Shown here: piece by piece, positions 51,188 through 61,578 of the stretch
Layout: every line of letters starts with the position of its first letter
Position numbering within the stretch: the stretch's first letter is position 1
Assembly: GCA_030015575.1 (NCBI GenBank)
Contig: CM057340.1
Coordinates: 756,283,632-756,347,631 of the forward strand
DNA length: 64,000 nt
Direction: 5' to 3'
Source: Agapanthus africanus
Lineage: Eukaryota > Streptophyta > Magnoliopsida > Asparagales > Amaryllidaceae
Notes under the pieces: model-generated
The model's database searches: none
What the model was told of the DNA's origin: nothing
What the model saw: only the letters and a program-made list of their open reading frames with translations
Made by a program: the position numbers and the translations under genes

Positions 51188-51437
51188 CTATTGCTGCTGC
51201 TGCTGCTTGAGCTGAGACCCGGCGATCACCATCAAAGACCTCAGCTTGGCAATCGCCGACGCCTTATCAGGGGGACAGCTGGCGATCGCAATCCTCAGCG
51301 ACCGCACCGCCGCCTCGTGGCGGCCGGAGGCGAGGGCGGCGCAGGCGGCCTTGTACGATTCGTCGGCGAGGCGAGCGTCGTAGGCACTAACTGCAGCAAT
51401 TATACGATTCTGATTCTTTCTTGTATCGTTACTGCTC

Positions 51438-51469
<32 letters not shown>

Positions 51470-51679
51470 TTCTTGATCTTGTTGATGCTGGTGATGATTG
51501 AGTTGGAGATTAGAGAGGAGGGAGGAGGAGTGGGAGAGCTCGGAGGCGGCGATGGCGGCGTCGATGTCGGCGATCAGGGCATCTGGGGAGGGAGTTGGCG
51601 GGAAGGGCTTTACGTGGTCGAACACGCTCCATCCACGGCGGCGGGCGTCGCCGGCGGCGGCGGTTTCAGGGGAAGACAT
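51188..51679 (-). CDS. Small intronless plant protein of unknown function (163 aa)
   Basis: The frame starts MSSPETAAAGDARRRGWSVF and ends in a Gln run. The N-terminal part contains FDHVKPFPPTPSPDALIADI, then a low-complexity Asp run (about residues 75-84, from a GAT/CAT-rich microsatellite). The C-terminal half is the conserved part: YDARLADESYKAACAAL, then EAAVRSLRIAIASCPPDK and AKLRSLM. The repeated helical pairs suggest a TPR-like fold. I know similar short plant proteins of unknown role. The frame is open for 15 more codons upstream, but those come from a LINE remnant; the ATG at 51679 matches the family start. The host-like sequence begins about 10 bases before the ATG, so no native 5' UTR is visible. 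Confidence 0.7.
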
Positions 51680-51689
51680 TTTTTTTCTT

Positions 51690-53580
51690 GGAGTCGCTCG
51701 CCACGTTGCATGGGCTTCCATCACATTGAATAGCTAATAGAATTCCATGTTGTATCGTCCATACTTCTGCCAGCTCCAAGTCAGCACTAGGTATTATCTC
51801 TGTTTTAATAAACTCCACGGCCCCCTTATGATCGCGACCAACAATAGCAAGCCATGAAGTTAGGTTGCCAACAGCCGCATCAACATTTAGTTTTAGAGAT
51901 CCAAAACTAGGCTTTATCCAACCATCATTCATGTAACTAACATTGTGATCTGCATGCACACTTTCATAAATATCTTGTGTTTGTTGTGGTGCTGCCTCTG
52001 CTCGAGAGATAATAGAGTTGATTGTTGGTGTTATTTGCTCGAAAAACCTTTAGACATCTAGCCTTCCACAATGACCATAGATACATGGATCCGATTCTGA
52101 AGCTCTCTTTATTGCCACTGGCATCTAGTAGCAGTCGCCTAACAACTGTTTTAACATCGTCATCCCTCTCTATTTTACAATCAAACTCAATGGAGCCCCA
52201 AACCAAATTAGAGAAGTTACAATGAAGAAACAAATGAGTCGGGGTCTCGTTGGCCATATTACATAAAGGACACTTGCTATCGAAATTAGGCAATGCTTGG
52301 GCTCTCCGCTCATTCGTCATTAGCACATTATTGATGGCCCGCTAGATAAAATGAAGAATACGCCGTTGAACTTCCTTGCTTGACCAAAGCCGCTTATAAA
52401 AAGCGATATCATCAGTATTGTTGACTTGACCAATGAGAGTTTTGTATGCGGATCTAGAACAAAAAAAAGACCTCTTTTATCCGGAAGCCAAACCAGTTTG
52501 TCGGTGTTCGCAAGGGTCGTCGAGGTTAAGAGGGGTTGAACAAATTTCATTAGCAACATCAACCAGGAGAAGGGGTGGATAAGAGAGTCATTCCATCCTC
52601 TAGTGTCATGATCGATTAGATGATTCACCATGCGTACATGGGGAAAGTATGATTGTCTGGTTTTGTAATTAAAGAATGGAAGGAGAGCAGCCATCTATCT
52701 TCAAAAATATTGATGGAATCGCCGGAGATTATTGACCACCCTACATGCTAACAGAGGTTTGCATAATAACATACCTAGGCAGAACGGAGAGCAATGAGTT
52801 CGAGGGCCCGAGTTAAGAAAGGACATTGTCGCAAAATACTTGGCTTTCAAAAGATTAACTCATGAGGTGTACTTGGTAGGAGCTAATCTAGATGGTAATC
52901 CTAAATTACCATGATCCTAAATTACCATGAAATATTACCATATTTGTTTAGGTGTGAACGTTATTCCCGGTAATATAGGATTACTATGGTAATCAAATTA
53001 TCTCATTTCATGATAATCATATTCTCCAAAAACATGTGTCTACCCTACATTACCACGAAATATTCACACCTAACATCATCCGCCGCCGGCCTCAATTGCC
53101 ACTTGCCGGCCGGCCGGTCTCGCCATAAAACGTCGGTCGTCCGCCGGCCGGCCCACCGTCGATCGGCTGTTCATCGCCGGCCGGTCGTCGGTCATCGCTG
53201 ATTGTTCACCGGCCTGCCCGCTGCCGATCGGACGTTCGCCGTCGGCCAGCTGTCATCCGTCGCCGGTCGTCCGTCAAACTCGATGCCGGTCGACGGTTGC
53301 ACACACATACATTACTGGGAATGATTAAAGTATATCAAGCACGTTAATGCAAGATTCCTTGAAATTAGATATCCGGTAATCCCGTTTTCGGGAATGTAAG
53401 GATTTCCGGTAATCTTCCATTCCATGTATCAAGCGTAGCCAGCGTTAGGATTACACAATACCGTCCAACCTGCTTTCAGAAAACCGCTCATGTTAACCTT
53501 TTCAAGACTACGAAAGCCAAGGCCGCCACAGATTTTGGTCGTTGCAAGAAAGACCTGCGGGCCTTCAAAAATAAATAAAA
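51690..53580 (-). mobile_element. LINE remnant (end of reverse transcriptase, zinc-binding region, RNase H)
   Basis: On the minus strand the order is the reverse transcriptase C-terminal part (GGLGFRSLEKVN, about 53500-53540), then LLKAKYFATMSFLNSGPR (about 52855-52800), a zf-RVT region (CPLC...THLFLHC, about 52210-52275) and a partial RNase H (LKLNVDAAVGNL, about 51860-51895). This is the 3' half of a plant L1-type LINE with several frame breaks. It stops inside RNase H about 10 bp before the ATG of the 163-aa gene, and no polyA tail is present. A DNA element interrupts it at about 52866-53440. Confidence 0.8.
52866..53440. mobile_element. Non-autonomous DNA element with a GC-rich core inside the LINE
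   Basis: The ends are imperfect inverted repeats: GGTGTACTTGGTAGGAGC and the reverse complement of the right end, GGCTACGCTTGATACATGG. Subterminal AT-rich words (TAAATTACCATGA, GGTAATC) flank a CpG-rich core at 53080-53290 made of CGCCGGCCGG/CGTCGGTCGTC-like words. It cleanly interrupts the LINE reading. The target duplication is unclear, so the superfamily is open. Confidence 0.55.
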
Positions 53581-53581
53581 T

Positions 53582-54138
53582 GCCGAATTGGGGCGAGTTT
53601 GATGAAAGGGTTTAATTGCAGGAAACCACCTAGTGGTTTATAGAGCTTCCTTTAGCCTTTTTTCTTTTTTGGTTTTTTTTGTTTCAGCAAATGTTTCTTA
53701 AGATCGGAAGCACTTAAGAAATAATTGCGGCGGTTATTACGAACCGACTGCAATAAAGTTTATCATCTGATCAACCCAAAAACACCATTCACTGCTCCAA
53801 CATCATCCAAAAAGTCAATACCAGCATTTATATCATTAAAATACAGAATCTCAAAAGTGTCAAACAGTCCAACCAAATTTCGCATATTATCAAACATCAA
53901 CTTTTCAATACAAAAGGATGAAACGTACATATCGGTAAGAAGATCGGCCATATTTAGCCGTTCCAATGAGCAAAATCTTCTAAAACAAGATCAGTTCTAA
54001 CCAAAATCAAAATGTATTGAATTGTAACAATTTAAAATAAATTCGAAAACATCATAGAACATGTTTAGATTAAGAGACTAATTATGTCGAAATAGCTCTA
54101 ATATAAGAAACTAATATTAAAAAATTCCTATCAGATAG
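53582..54138. repeat. Direct repeat copy A (about 560 bp)
   Basis: Pairs with 56085-56612 at about 85% in the same orientation, from GAATTGGGGC(G/A)AGTTTGATG to AAAAATTCCT(A/G)TCAGATA. A 67-codon minus-strand frame lies in A (53966-53763) but is broken in B. The nature of the repeat is unknown. Confidence 0.7.
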
Positions 54139-54143
54139 AACAT

Positions 54144-55312
54144 GTTGGATCACCCCAGTATAGTTTTGATTATTGCCAAACAACTGGTTTCATATAATGA
54201 ACTAACCATTTTGTAGGTTTCTTGTATATTATGTAATAATAAATGGAGGTCGGAGGACTAAGCTATAAATATCAAATCCAATGGAGGTTGAAGGTCAATG
54301 TTATGACTTCATAAAATCAATATTTTCAACATCATGATCGAAGCCAATAAGTAACTAGAGTCGGTGATTGACTCATCGGGTTTTAATTTTTATTTATTTC
54401 ATTAAGAACTTAATTGTAAAGGGTTAGGATATAACGAGCTCCAGAATACACAACACATATTTGATTTTCATGTGTTGACAAAATAATTTAAAGTCTAAAA
54501 TCATTTTTCATAAATTTTTATAGGCATGAGTTTCACGGTTAAAGTTATATTTATATAATTAAAATATTCATTTTGCCTATTTAATCAAATATCCAAATAT
54601 ATATTATTTTAACCTACTTGGCCCAGCCTTCTCTGGCTATTGTTGGTAGGAGATATGTTACAGCCTTAGGGAGTGATGGGTTTCATGGTGTAAATTTAAT
54701 CATTGAAAAATTAACACTCATGTTTAGACATAAATATTTTGATGAGGAATTTGATTTTGAGTGATTATTTCAAAACGGCTAATTTTTCCTTTAATGGTAA
54801 ATAATTATTTTATGAATAGCCGTTTGCATGTTTGATTGGCAAGAGAATCTTTATTTTGTTAATACAGCCGTTAGGATCAATTTTATGAATAGAAAATTTT
54901 ACTTATAAAATCGTTTTTCATATCTTTTAATTATTTATAAATACTACAAGCTTTTATGATGAAAAGTAGGAATCTCACTTACTCAAATCATTTTAAAAGA
55001 TCCTCTCAAGCTCATCACTTTCAATACCTTGTAAAAGATTTGTGCGTGCTTCAATACCTTGTATAAGAATTGAAACATTATAAGGATGATTCACTACCCG
55101 TGAAAGGGAGCTGTAAGGGTGTTCCACTACCCCTTAAAAATGAGCCGTTTGTAAGGGTTTCTCTACCCGGTTAAAGGAAGTTACAGTGAAAGGGAAAAGT
55201 CCTAAGGGCGGGGCCTTAGGTAATGGACTAGATAGAGGACGTTGAACCGCTCTAAAATCGATCATGTCAAAGTTTGCGTCTCTTAATCTCTTTACTTAAT
55301 CATCTTGTGCTT
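54144..55312 (+). mobile_element. Possible LTR fragment (Copia-like)
   Basis: Starts TGTTGGATCACCCCAGTATA, a form common at plant Copia LTR starts. Towards the end it has GGACGTTGAACCGCTCTAAA, also typical. No matching partner, primer site or target duplication was found. The right border is uncertain because the next LTR follows directly. Confidence 0.4.
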
Positions 55313-56030
55313 TGTTAGAGTTTTTCTCTAGGCATGCAAGGAAGACGAGTAAGAATAAAATCATGCAACACCAATATTTAACGTGGTTCGATCAACGGCC
55401 TACATCCATGGGGTAAACATGAGAATATCTTTATTAATAATCAAGAATACCGGTATATTTTATATTCTGTTCCATCTCTCTTCACATCTCAACACTCATA
55501 CAAACATAATGATTACTCTTGGTAAATCCATTCACCTTCACTTGTGGATGACTATCTTCGTCTCTTTATACAAACATAAAGACTACTTTTTGATGTTCCA
55601 CCATCACCTGTGAATGACTACCCTTTTTATTCTTCATGTATGGTCACTTTTCTCTAATGAGACCTTTCTCTATTTAATAGCACAAAATAATAAATTTTTT
55701 ACTCCAATTAGGATCTCATCAAATATTCTAGTATCTCTTCATAAATCTTCAAATAAATCTCCAACATATTCCCCTAATTAATCTTCAATTTACCAAACTT
55801 CACAAACTTTCCAAACTACGCCAGAACTCGTTGGCAGATGTTTGAAGCACAAATGTTCAGACGTCTGACCACGCTCTAAATTTTTGAAAACTTCTTCTTC
55901 AGACGTCTAAAATTTTATGTCTCAGACGTCTCACATCTCTTTGTTGTTGAATACAGGTCAGTTTTCATAACATGCTTATATATCTGTTATGCTTGATATT
56001 ATTTTAACTATGTTTAAAATTGCTCCAACA
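55313..56030 (-). mobile_element. LTR (solo or fragment) related in design to the Copia LTRs at 38.7-47.1 kb
   Basis: Runs TGTTAGAG to GCTCCAACA. On the minus strand it shows a TATA-like box (about 55680-55670). Upstream of that box is a cluster of CAGACGTCTG words (55858 exact; near copies at about 55834, 55900 and 55923), as in the other Copia LTRs. It also has ACGTGGTTCGATCAACGGCC, common in such LTRs. No target duplication was found. Confidence 0.55.
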
Positions 56031-56084
56031 TACTGATGCTGTGTTAAAATTCGAGATGTTTTTAGTCAACCCTATCCCCCTTTT

Positions 56085-56612
56085 GGAATTGGGGCAAGTT
56101 TGATGAAAGGGTTTAATGCAGGAAACCGCTCCTGGTTTATAGAACTTGCTTTAGCCTTTTTTTTTTTTTTGGCAAATGTTTCTTAAGATCAGAAGCACTT
56201 AAGAAATAATTATGGCGTCAATTACGAACCTTCTGCAATAAAGTTTGTCATCTGAGCAATAAAGTTTGTCATCTGAGCAACCCAAAACACCATTCGCTGT
56301 TCTCAAACATTTATTTCATGAAAATACGAGAATCTCAAAAATCTCAAACAGTCCAATCAAATTTCACATGTTCTCAAACATTAACTTTTCAATACAAAAG
56401 GATGAAATCGTACATATTGGTAAGAAGATCGGTCATATTTAGACATTCCACTGAACAAAATGTTCTAAAACATGATCGGTTCTAACCAAATGTATTGATT
56501 TGTAACAATTTAAAACAAATTCGAAACACGGTAGAACATGTTAAGATTAAGAGACTAATTATATCGAAATAGCTCTAATATAAGAAACTAATATTAAAAA
56601 ATTCCTGTCAGA
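56085..56612. repeat. Direct repeat copy B (about 530 bp)
   Basis: Partner of 53582-54138. It holds a small internal tandem duplication (AATAAAGTTTGTCATCTGAGC, two copies, about 56238-56280) that A lacks. Confidence 0.7.
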
Positions 56613-56865
56613 TAATCAACTTGCGTGTACAATATAATTATTTGGAAGAGACCATCTCGTTACAAATTTTAAATAAATGCACCAATTTCTCAGTTGATAA
56701 GCAAAATTTTGTTAGATAGGGAAGAAACAGAGAGCGAAATGAAACTTTCATGTACTATTAAACAAATGCGTTCAATATTTATGAAAAAAAATTGAAATAT
56801 CTTTGCATGAGCAATATATTTTACAGTAAAAACAGTATATTGTCATGAAACAATCAAACCACATT

Positions 56866-57353
56866 CAACATTCGCCAATTAGTACCAACCGAACTTTAAG
56901 CGAACACGAACCACAGGGAAGATCGAAGAACCGATACTTACCGAAAAAATAATCACCACACCTACATTCACAATAAAATTCCTTCGAATCATCAACGCCT
57001 TCCACTAGCATTTCCTCTAATCTAATTTCATCAGTAGCAGCAACGTCTGCTTCGTGCCTGAAGGATAGCAACTCCTTGTCATAATTAGCTCGGGATTTAA
57101 CATCGGAAAGAACCTCCCAGGCCTTTTGTACATCGAGGAAATTATCTCAAGCCTCGACTGACTCGGTTTTTGTTGTTTGGAACTTGTCAGGATGAGAGTT
57201 TAGGGTTATCTGTTGTTTGGAAACTTGTCAGGATGAGAGTTTAGGGCGGCGGCTTTGCAGCGTCCACGGATTTCGTCGTAGCTTGCATCTTCATTGACTG
57301 GAAGGACGTCATAATAGGTCTTTTGAGAGGGATTATTAGCCCCAAGAAGCATG
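56866..57353 (-). pseudogene. DPH4: DPH4-like (J domain plus CSL zinc finger), decayed copy
   Basis: DPH4 (DNAJC24) is the J-domain co-factor of diphthamide synthesis on elongation factor 2. The minus frame starts MLLGANNPSQKTYYDVL at 57353, with DASYDEIRG and the HPD loop (NSHPDKF). A segment of about 36 bp carrying the HPD loop is duplicated with a 40-bp offset (57171-57246), which breaks the frame. A further in-frame stop follows, just before FLDVQKAWEVLSD. The rest reads well (AATDEIRLEEMLVEGVDDSK), then the CSL finger cysteines CRCG and CGSC. The stretch between them is far shorter than normal, and a donor-like GTAAGT (about 56942-56937) sits at the joint. It keeps an ATG and possibly an upstream 5' UTR intron, so it is not an obvious retrocopy. 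A pseudogene, or a very unusual gene model. Confidence 0.75.
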
Positions 57354-57464
57354 ATGAAACAGATTTCACAACACCCCTTTGCCTGGGTAGCAAATATGAG
57401 GCCATGTTAGAGAGCAACAGTTGATATAATTCACATTAGAAAGGTCACTATGTATATTAAGGGT

Positions 57465-57680
57465 ATATCAAACACCATTGTATATTCTTTGTTTTCAACA
57501 TGACACCATTACACATTAAAACTTGCGTCGATACCCTTAAACTTGGAAAATGTGGATTTAAAACTACATACACCACCAAAAATTGTGTTAAACACCTTGA
57601 CAGTATTGGTGTTTGTAATTTTCAAGGTCCAATGGTGTTCTTAAACGACAAAGAGAGTACAACGGTGTTTTGTGTAATTT
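57465..57680. mobile_element. Fold-back MITE
   Basis: The left arm (from about 57468, CAAACACCATTGTA) and the reverse complement of the right arm (ending about 57675, AAAACACCGTTGTA) match over roughly 70 bp, including TTCTTTGT/TCTTTGT and ACACCATT. No coding capacity. Confidence 0.55.
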
Positions 57681-57689
57681 ACTAAGCTT

Positions 57690-59105
57690 TCATCCCAAAC
57701 TATGGGGCCGGCTGCAAACTACTGTATGGATCGCTTTCTTCCATTAAACTCTATTAAATGGTATTTCGAGTAAAATAACAAAATAGCATACCTCTTTTGG
57801 TTAAATTATTCATGGAATAATATTAGTTTTTTGTCTTTGTTGCTTCATTAACTCCAATTTTGTCGAGCCTATATCGTTCACCTATCGTCCTCTTGCACAT
57901 GCACATCCTCTGTTAGTTTTCTCCCGTATCCTTCTATGCGCTAATAATTCAATAAGATCTCCTCGATAATGATTTCAATCAATCTCGATCAGCTAACCTC
58001 CTGCTTATTCAACTGCAAGTATATCTTCATAGGACTCAATTATTCAACTGAAGAATGTCTTGTGGTTCTCTAATTTGTTTAATGGCTTTCAAATTCTAAA
58101 ATCAAGAGATGAAAAGGGCTAGCGTAATGTTTAATTAGAAATTAGATGATAATTCAATGGGATTTCATGGGCCATAGAAACTCATAAAATCATTCTCTCA
58201 TATATTTATATTAATTATAAACTTCTGAAAATCAAAGAGAATTGAGAAATTGAGAAAAGAGAGAGAGAGAACCTGTGATCGAAGGAGCTTCCAAAGCCAA
58301 GCAAAGATCCCAGCTTTTCGTAATAGAGCAAGGAAAAATTAAGGTTTTTTTAATATATATACAACCACCATAAATGCAGTATTTTGAAGACAACCCCTAA
58401 AATAAACTATTTTAAAAAACAACCCTTAAAAATGCTAACTTAACTAAAAACAACACTATGGTTGGGTTGAGGAGTAACTCTGCTACATATAGCGGTTGAA
58501 TAGGGCGAAAAAACTATTTTACCCCTCCAACAGCTATAATCCCATTTTAAAAACCTGGGTTTATCTTCAAATGGCTCAAAATTCCCAATTTTAAGGACAA
58601 AGTAGGTAAAAATCAGGAGAGGTTTCTCTAATCATACATGAATGCAGTAAACATAAACATAAAGTATTTTGTCCACAAAAATTAAAACTACTAATAAAAG
58701 TTGGAACCTTTACCTTCAATTTACAATATAAAGTCTCGGTAAACTTCATCACATACAAGAGAGGAAAGAGAAGGAGATCGAGCGAGGAAAGAATAGGAGA
58801 TCGAGAGAATACGAGGAGATTTGGCGGGTTGATTTCTTAGGGTTTAGAAATTTTGATGATTGAGAAGAAGGAAAAGAGAGAGAAAATAAAAAAGAGCAGG
58901 GGTAAAGAGGTATGAGACCTTCTCATTTAACCGTGGTTCTCTCATTTAACCCTGTCCAATGTGGGTTAACCTCAAAAAATAAAAAGAGTGAACAAGAAAT
59001 TTGTAGTGGGTCGGTTTATATATATATATTTATGGACCAAAACCATTTACATTGGGTTGGGCTGGACTGCACAAATGCAGCATTGTAGCCTCAAATTTTA
59101 ACTAT
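57690..59105. other. Long stretch without a recognised gene
   Basis: At 58330-58274 a minus-strand segment ending in a donor-like CACAG/GTTCTC could be a 5' UTR exon of the DPH4-like copy. The part 58380-58480 has repeated AAAACAACCC(C/T)TAAAA words that may be one end of an unidentified element. Purine-rich GATCGAG/GAGGAAAG words at 58760-58820 look like simple repeats. No coding exon is supported. Confidence 0.35.
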
Positions 59106-59255
59106 GTCTCCCCACAAAGTGAGAGCTTAGTCTAATAGTAAAGTCTCTTTCCAGTTGAGCAAAAGCAAAAGGTCTGCAACCCATACTCTTTGTGGATTAG
59201 GTTACAGCCTTTTATTTAAAAAAAATAAAAATAAAATAAAATAAAAAATCTGAAA
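59106..59255 (+). mobile_element. SINE-like fragment with A-rich tail
   Basis: TTAGTCTAATAGTAAAG resembles a Pol III A box and GGTCTGCAACCC, about 45 bp on, a worn B box. The stretch ends in a long A-rich tail (59215-59250, AAATAAAATAAAATAAAA). Target duplications were not found. Confidence 0.45.
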
Positions 59256-60142
59256 GATTTGAGATCAGGATCTGTCTCCGTGGAACAATCTTTTATATTC
59301 ATTTTGTTTATCTTGTTTTATTACACGAGAGATTTTGAATTTATTTTTATTTTTTAACTCTTCCATGGTCTAATGAAGGGCCTGTGTTGAGAACTGTCTC
59401 AAATTTTTTGTCCAAGTGCTTTGGCGAGACTAAGCCCAGTGTGTGCAGATATTGTTGTGTTAAAATAAGAGTTGCAGAACTTCAAGAAAATAGCAATTAA
59501 GCACCATACAGAGGTAAACCAAAAACGTTTAAGCTTAAGAATACACTTGAAAGATATTGAGAAACTTATAGCTTATGAAATCAGCAAACAACAAACTTGC
59601 TATGCATCTCTTAATCTCAGAAATATTAGACACATTTTGCATTTCCTTTGGAGAGAAGCTTTATCGCCAAACAGATCCAAAAATGAGAAAAGAGACCTGT
59701 ATTTGTTAAGACCTTAATACTATAAACAAAGGAAAAGGGAATGAAAATAATCCATCAACCATCACTACATCAATTCTCAAAGCCAAATCTGGATATTTAA
59801 CAAGGTCCTCCAATGGAATAAACATGCACTTTGGGGATATAATTTGTATGCAGTCAGTTCACCCAAGAATTAAAACTCAAAAGTTTCGATCTCTCTACAC
59901 AACATCGTGGTCTAAAAACCCGAGAGCACAAGAACTACCCTAATTCTCCATTCATTTCATCCATAACACTGTTCTTCGACTTAATAGTCATCCTCAAGGC
60001 TATCGTGTCCCCTTGTAAATTTTACAAGAGCCAAAAAATATAAAGTTTTCGTAACCCAAGATAAAAGGATAAGGCCATCCTGCTGGCATTGCAACAAATT
60101 ATTGCATCCAAAGAGAAATTTTTAGTCTTTATCATTTTTCCA
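59256..60142. other. No gene recognised; probably includes a 3' UTR
   Basis: Plain AT-rich sequence. The part next to 60143 is likely the 3' UTR of the minus-strand terminal exon. An 81-codon plus frame at 59472 has no supporting similarity. Confidence 0.35.
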
Positions 60143-60253
60143 TCAGGCACCGACAACACCTGACATCCAAGGAACAACAATAGGTGCCGTTGGGTGAGAA
60201 TTCCTGTATGATTCTGAGTATTTGTCTTTGAAATTCAGTCGAGGCTTATCTGC
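60143..60253 (-). CDS. Likely terminal coding exon of an unidentified gene
   Basis: After a good acceptor (GTGTAATTGCAG) the minus strand reads 36 residues in phase 0 to TGA: starts ADKPRLNFKDKY, then SHPTAPIVVPWMSGVVGA. The composition is protein-like and the C-terminus conserved-looking, but I do not recognise the family. No upstream exon was found with confidence in 60254-64000; frames at 60844-60415 (minus) are not convincingly linked. The 5' part may be outside the window. Confidence 0.4.
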   Translation of the reverse strand, partial: ADKPRLNFKDKYSESYRNSHPTAPIVVPWMSGVVGA

Positions 60254-61570
60254 CTGCAATTACACAGCAATTATCATATTAGATTTCCATAAAATAGAAG
60301 AAGGAAGGAGCATTAGTTTTAAGCGAAAAGTGATTTCTTGAGTTAGCAAGAGTTCTGTGCTGATGCAAGGAATGCCAGAAAAGGCAATCTAGACTTTCTT
60401 TACCTCACCTCACTTCATTTGCTAGCACAATTATAAGTAATGCGAGAGTGGCGAATTTCTATGCATATATGCAGTCTTTCATGCAGTTCTGCCAAATTAT
60501 TCACAGAATCAGAAATTTTCTTACAGTAAAATCTGGGTGAAGGCATTTCAACGGAAGCAATAAATTTCTCCAGGCTGGCCAAAGTGATGCTCGTGTAGGA
60601 AAGCCTTGGGGCTTCCAAGGACAGTATCAAAAGACCAGTCTATGATGTTAGTTGCAAAGAAATTATCTTCCATTGGAAGAAAGGAATACCCGGCTATAAA
60701 TGGGAGCCTGGAACTGAAATCGACTTTGTTATACATCATTCGGGTTTTAGTTTTAATGGCCGAAACTAGATGAGCTTGAAGAAGGAGGGAGGGGGATAAT
60801 GACTTTGATAAAGCCAAGACTACAGGAAGGGTCCAGAGTGCCAAGTCTCAAACAAAATAATATCGTAATATGCAATTGAACAAGAAAGAAAGTAAACAAT
60901 CCTGGGACTTATCCATATGCATGGCATGGGCACAAAAAGCTTAAAGACAGTAATGTGCTTGGAAGGCTAAGATATTGCTGGTAATGGACATATCATTCGT
61001 TGCTTCACAAGCAGATTATTTTGGGTAACAGTCTTAACAGCCTACATACAGTATACTTAATAGGCAACCTTCAAGACAAATTACTGTTTATGGAGCTATC
61101 ATTTCTGTCCGCAAGCTTAAAGATTGCCTGGCATTGACAAATATGCTTTTAATGTTAACAACCTACAAAAGGACTCCAAATAAGCAGCCGTCTCAGATAA
61201 CTATCAAGCGCTCTAATATTCGGTACAAGAATACATCTTAAAGATGTGATCTACATTATGCATGTCACGAAGACCCGATTAGAAGACTTGAATCATAAAT
61301 CAGATGTTATAATAGTGAGATTATAACAAAAATCCCTTTTAGAGAAATTATTGGTGCATGTAACAAAGTTCTTACACTCCTGCTATGGAACAAATTGAGG
61401 ATTTTTGTTATAGTGTTGGTTGTTAAATGAATTACACTGTTAAAATAAAGCTACTGAACAAATGCTATAGTGTTGGTTGTTAAATGAATTACACTGTTAA
61501 ACTTTGAGTGGAAATATTAATAACGGTGCCTAGTCCTCACGCAATATTTACAAATTACATATATGAGAAT
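60254..61570. other. No gene recognised; contains a 57-bp tandem duplication
   Basis: At 61409-61445 and 61466-61502 a segment containing TATAGTGTTGGTTGTTAAAT occurs twice, offset 57 bp. Minus-strand frames at 60844-60548 and 60630-60415 overlap each other and lack recognisable domains. The stretch is probably intron or intergenic. Confidence 0.4.
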
Positions 61571-61578
61571 ATTGGCAG

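Noticed and set aside
51191-51733. 180-codon plus-strand frame opposite the 163-aa gene
   Set aside because: Antisense shadow: its Ile-rich stretch is the complement of the Asp microsatellite in the minus-strand gene.
54144-56030. A single 1.9-kb LTR bounded by TGTTGGA and TCCAACA
   Set aside because: The 5-bp flanks do not match, and the two halves show features of LTRs in opposite orientations, so they are listed as two fragments.
53582-56612. Copies A and B as the two LTRs of one retrotransposon
   Set aside because: They lack TG/CA ends, and no primer site or polypurine tract lies at the inner borders.
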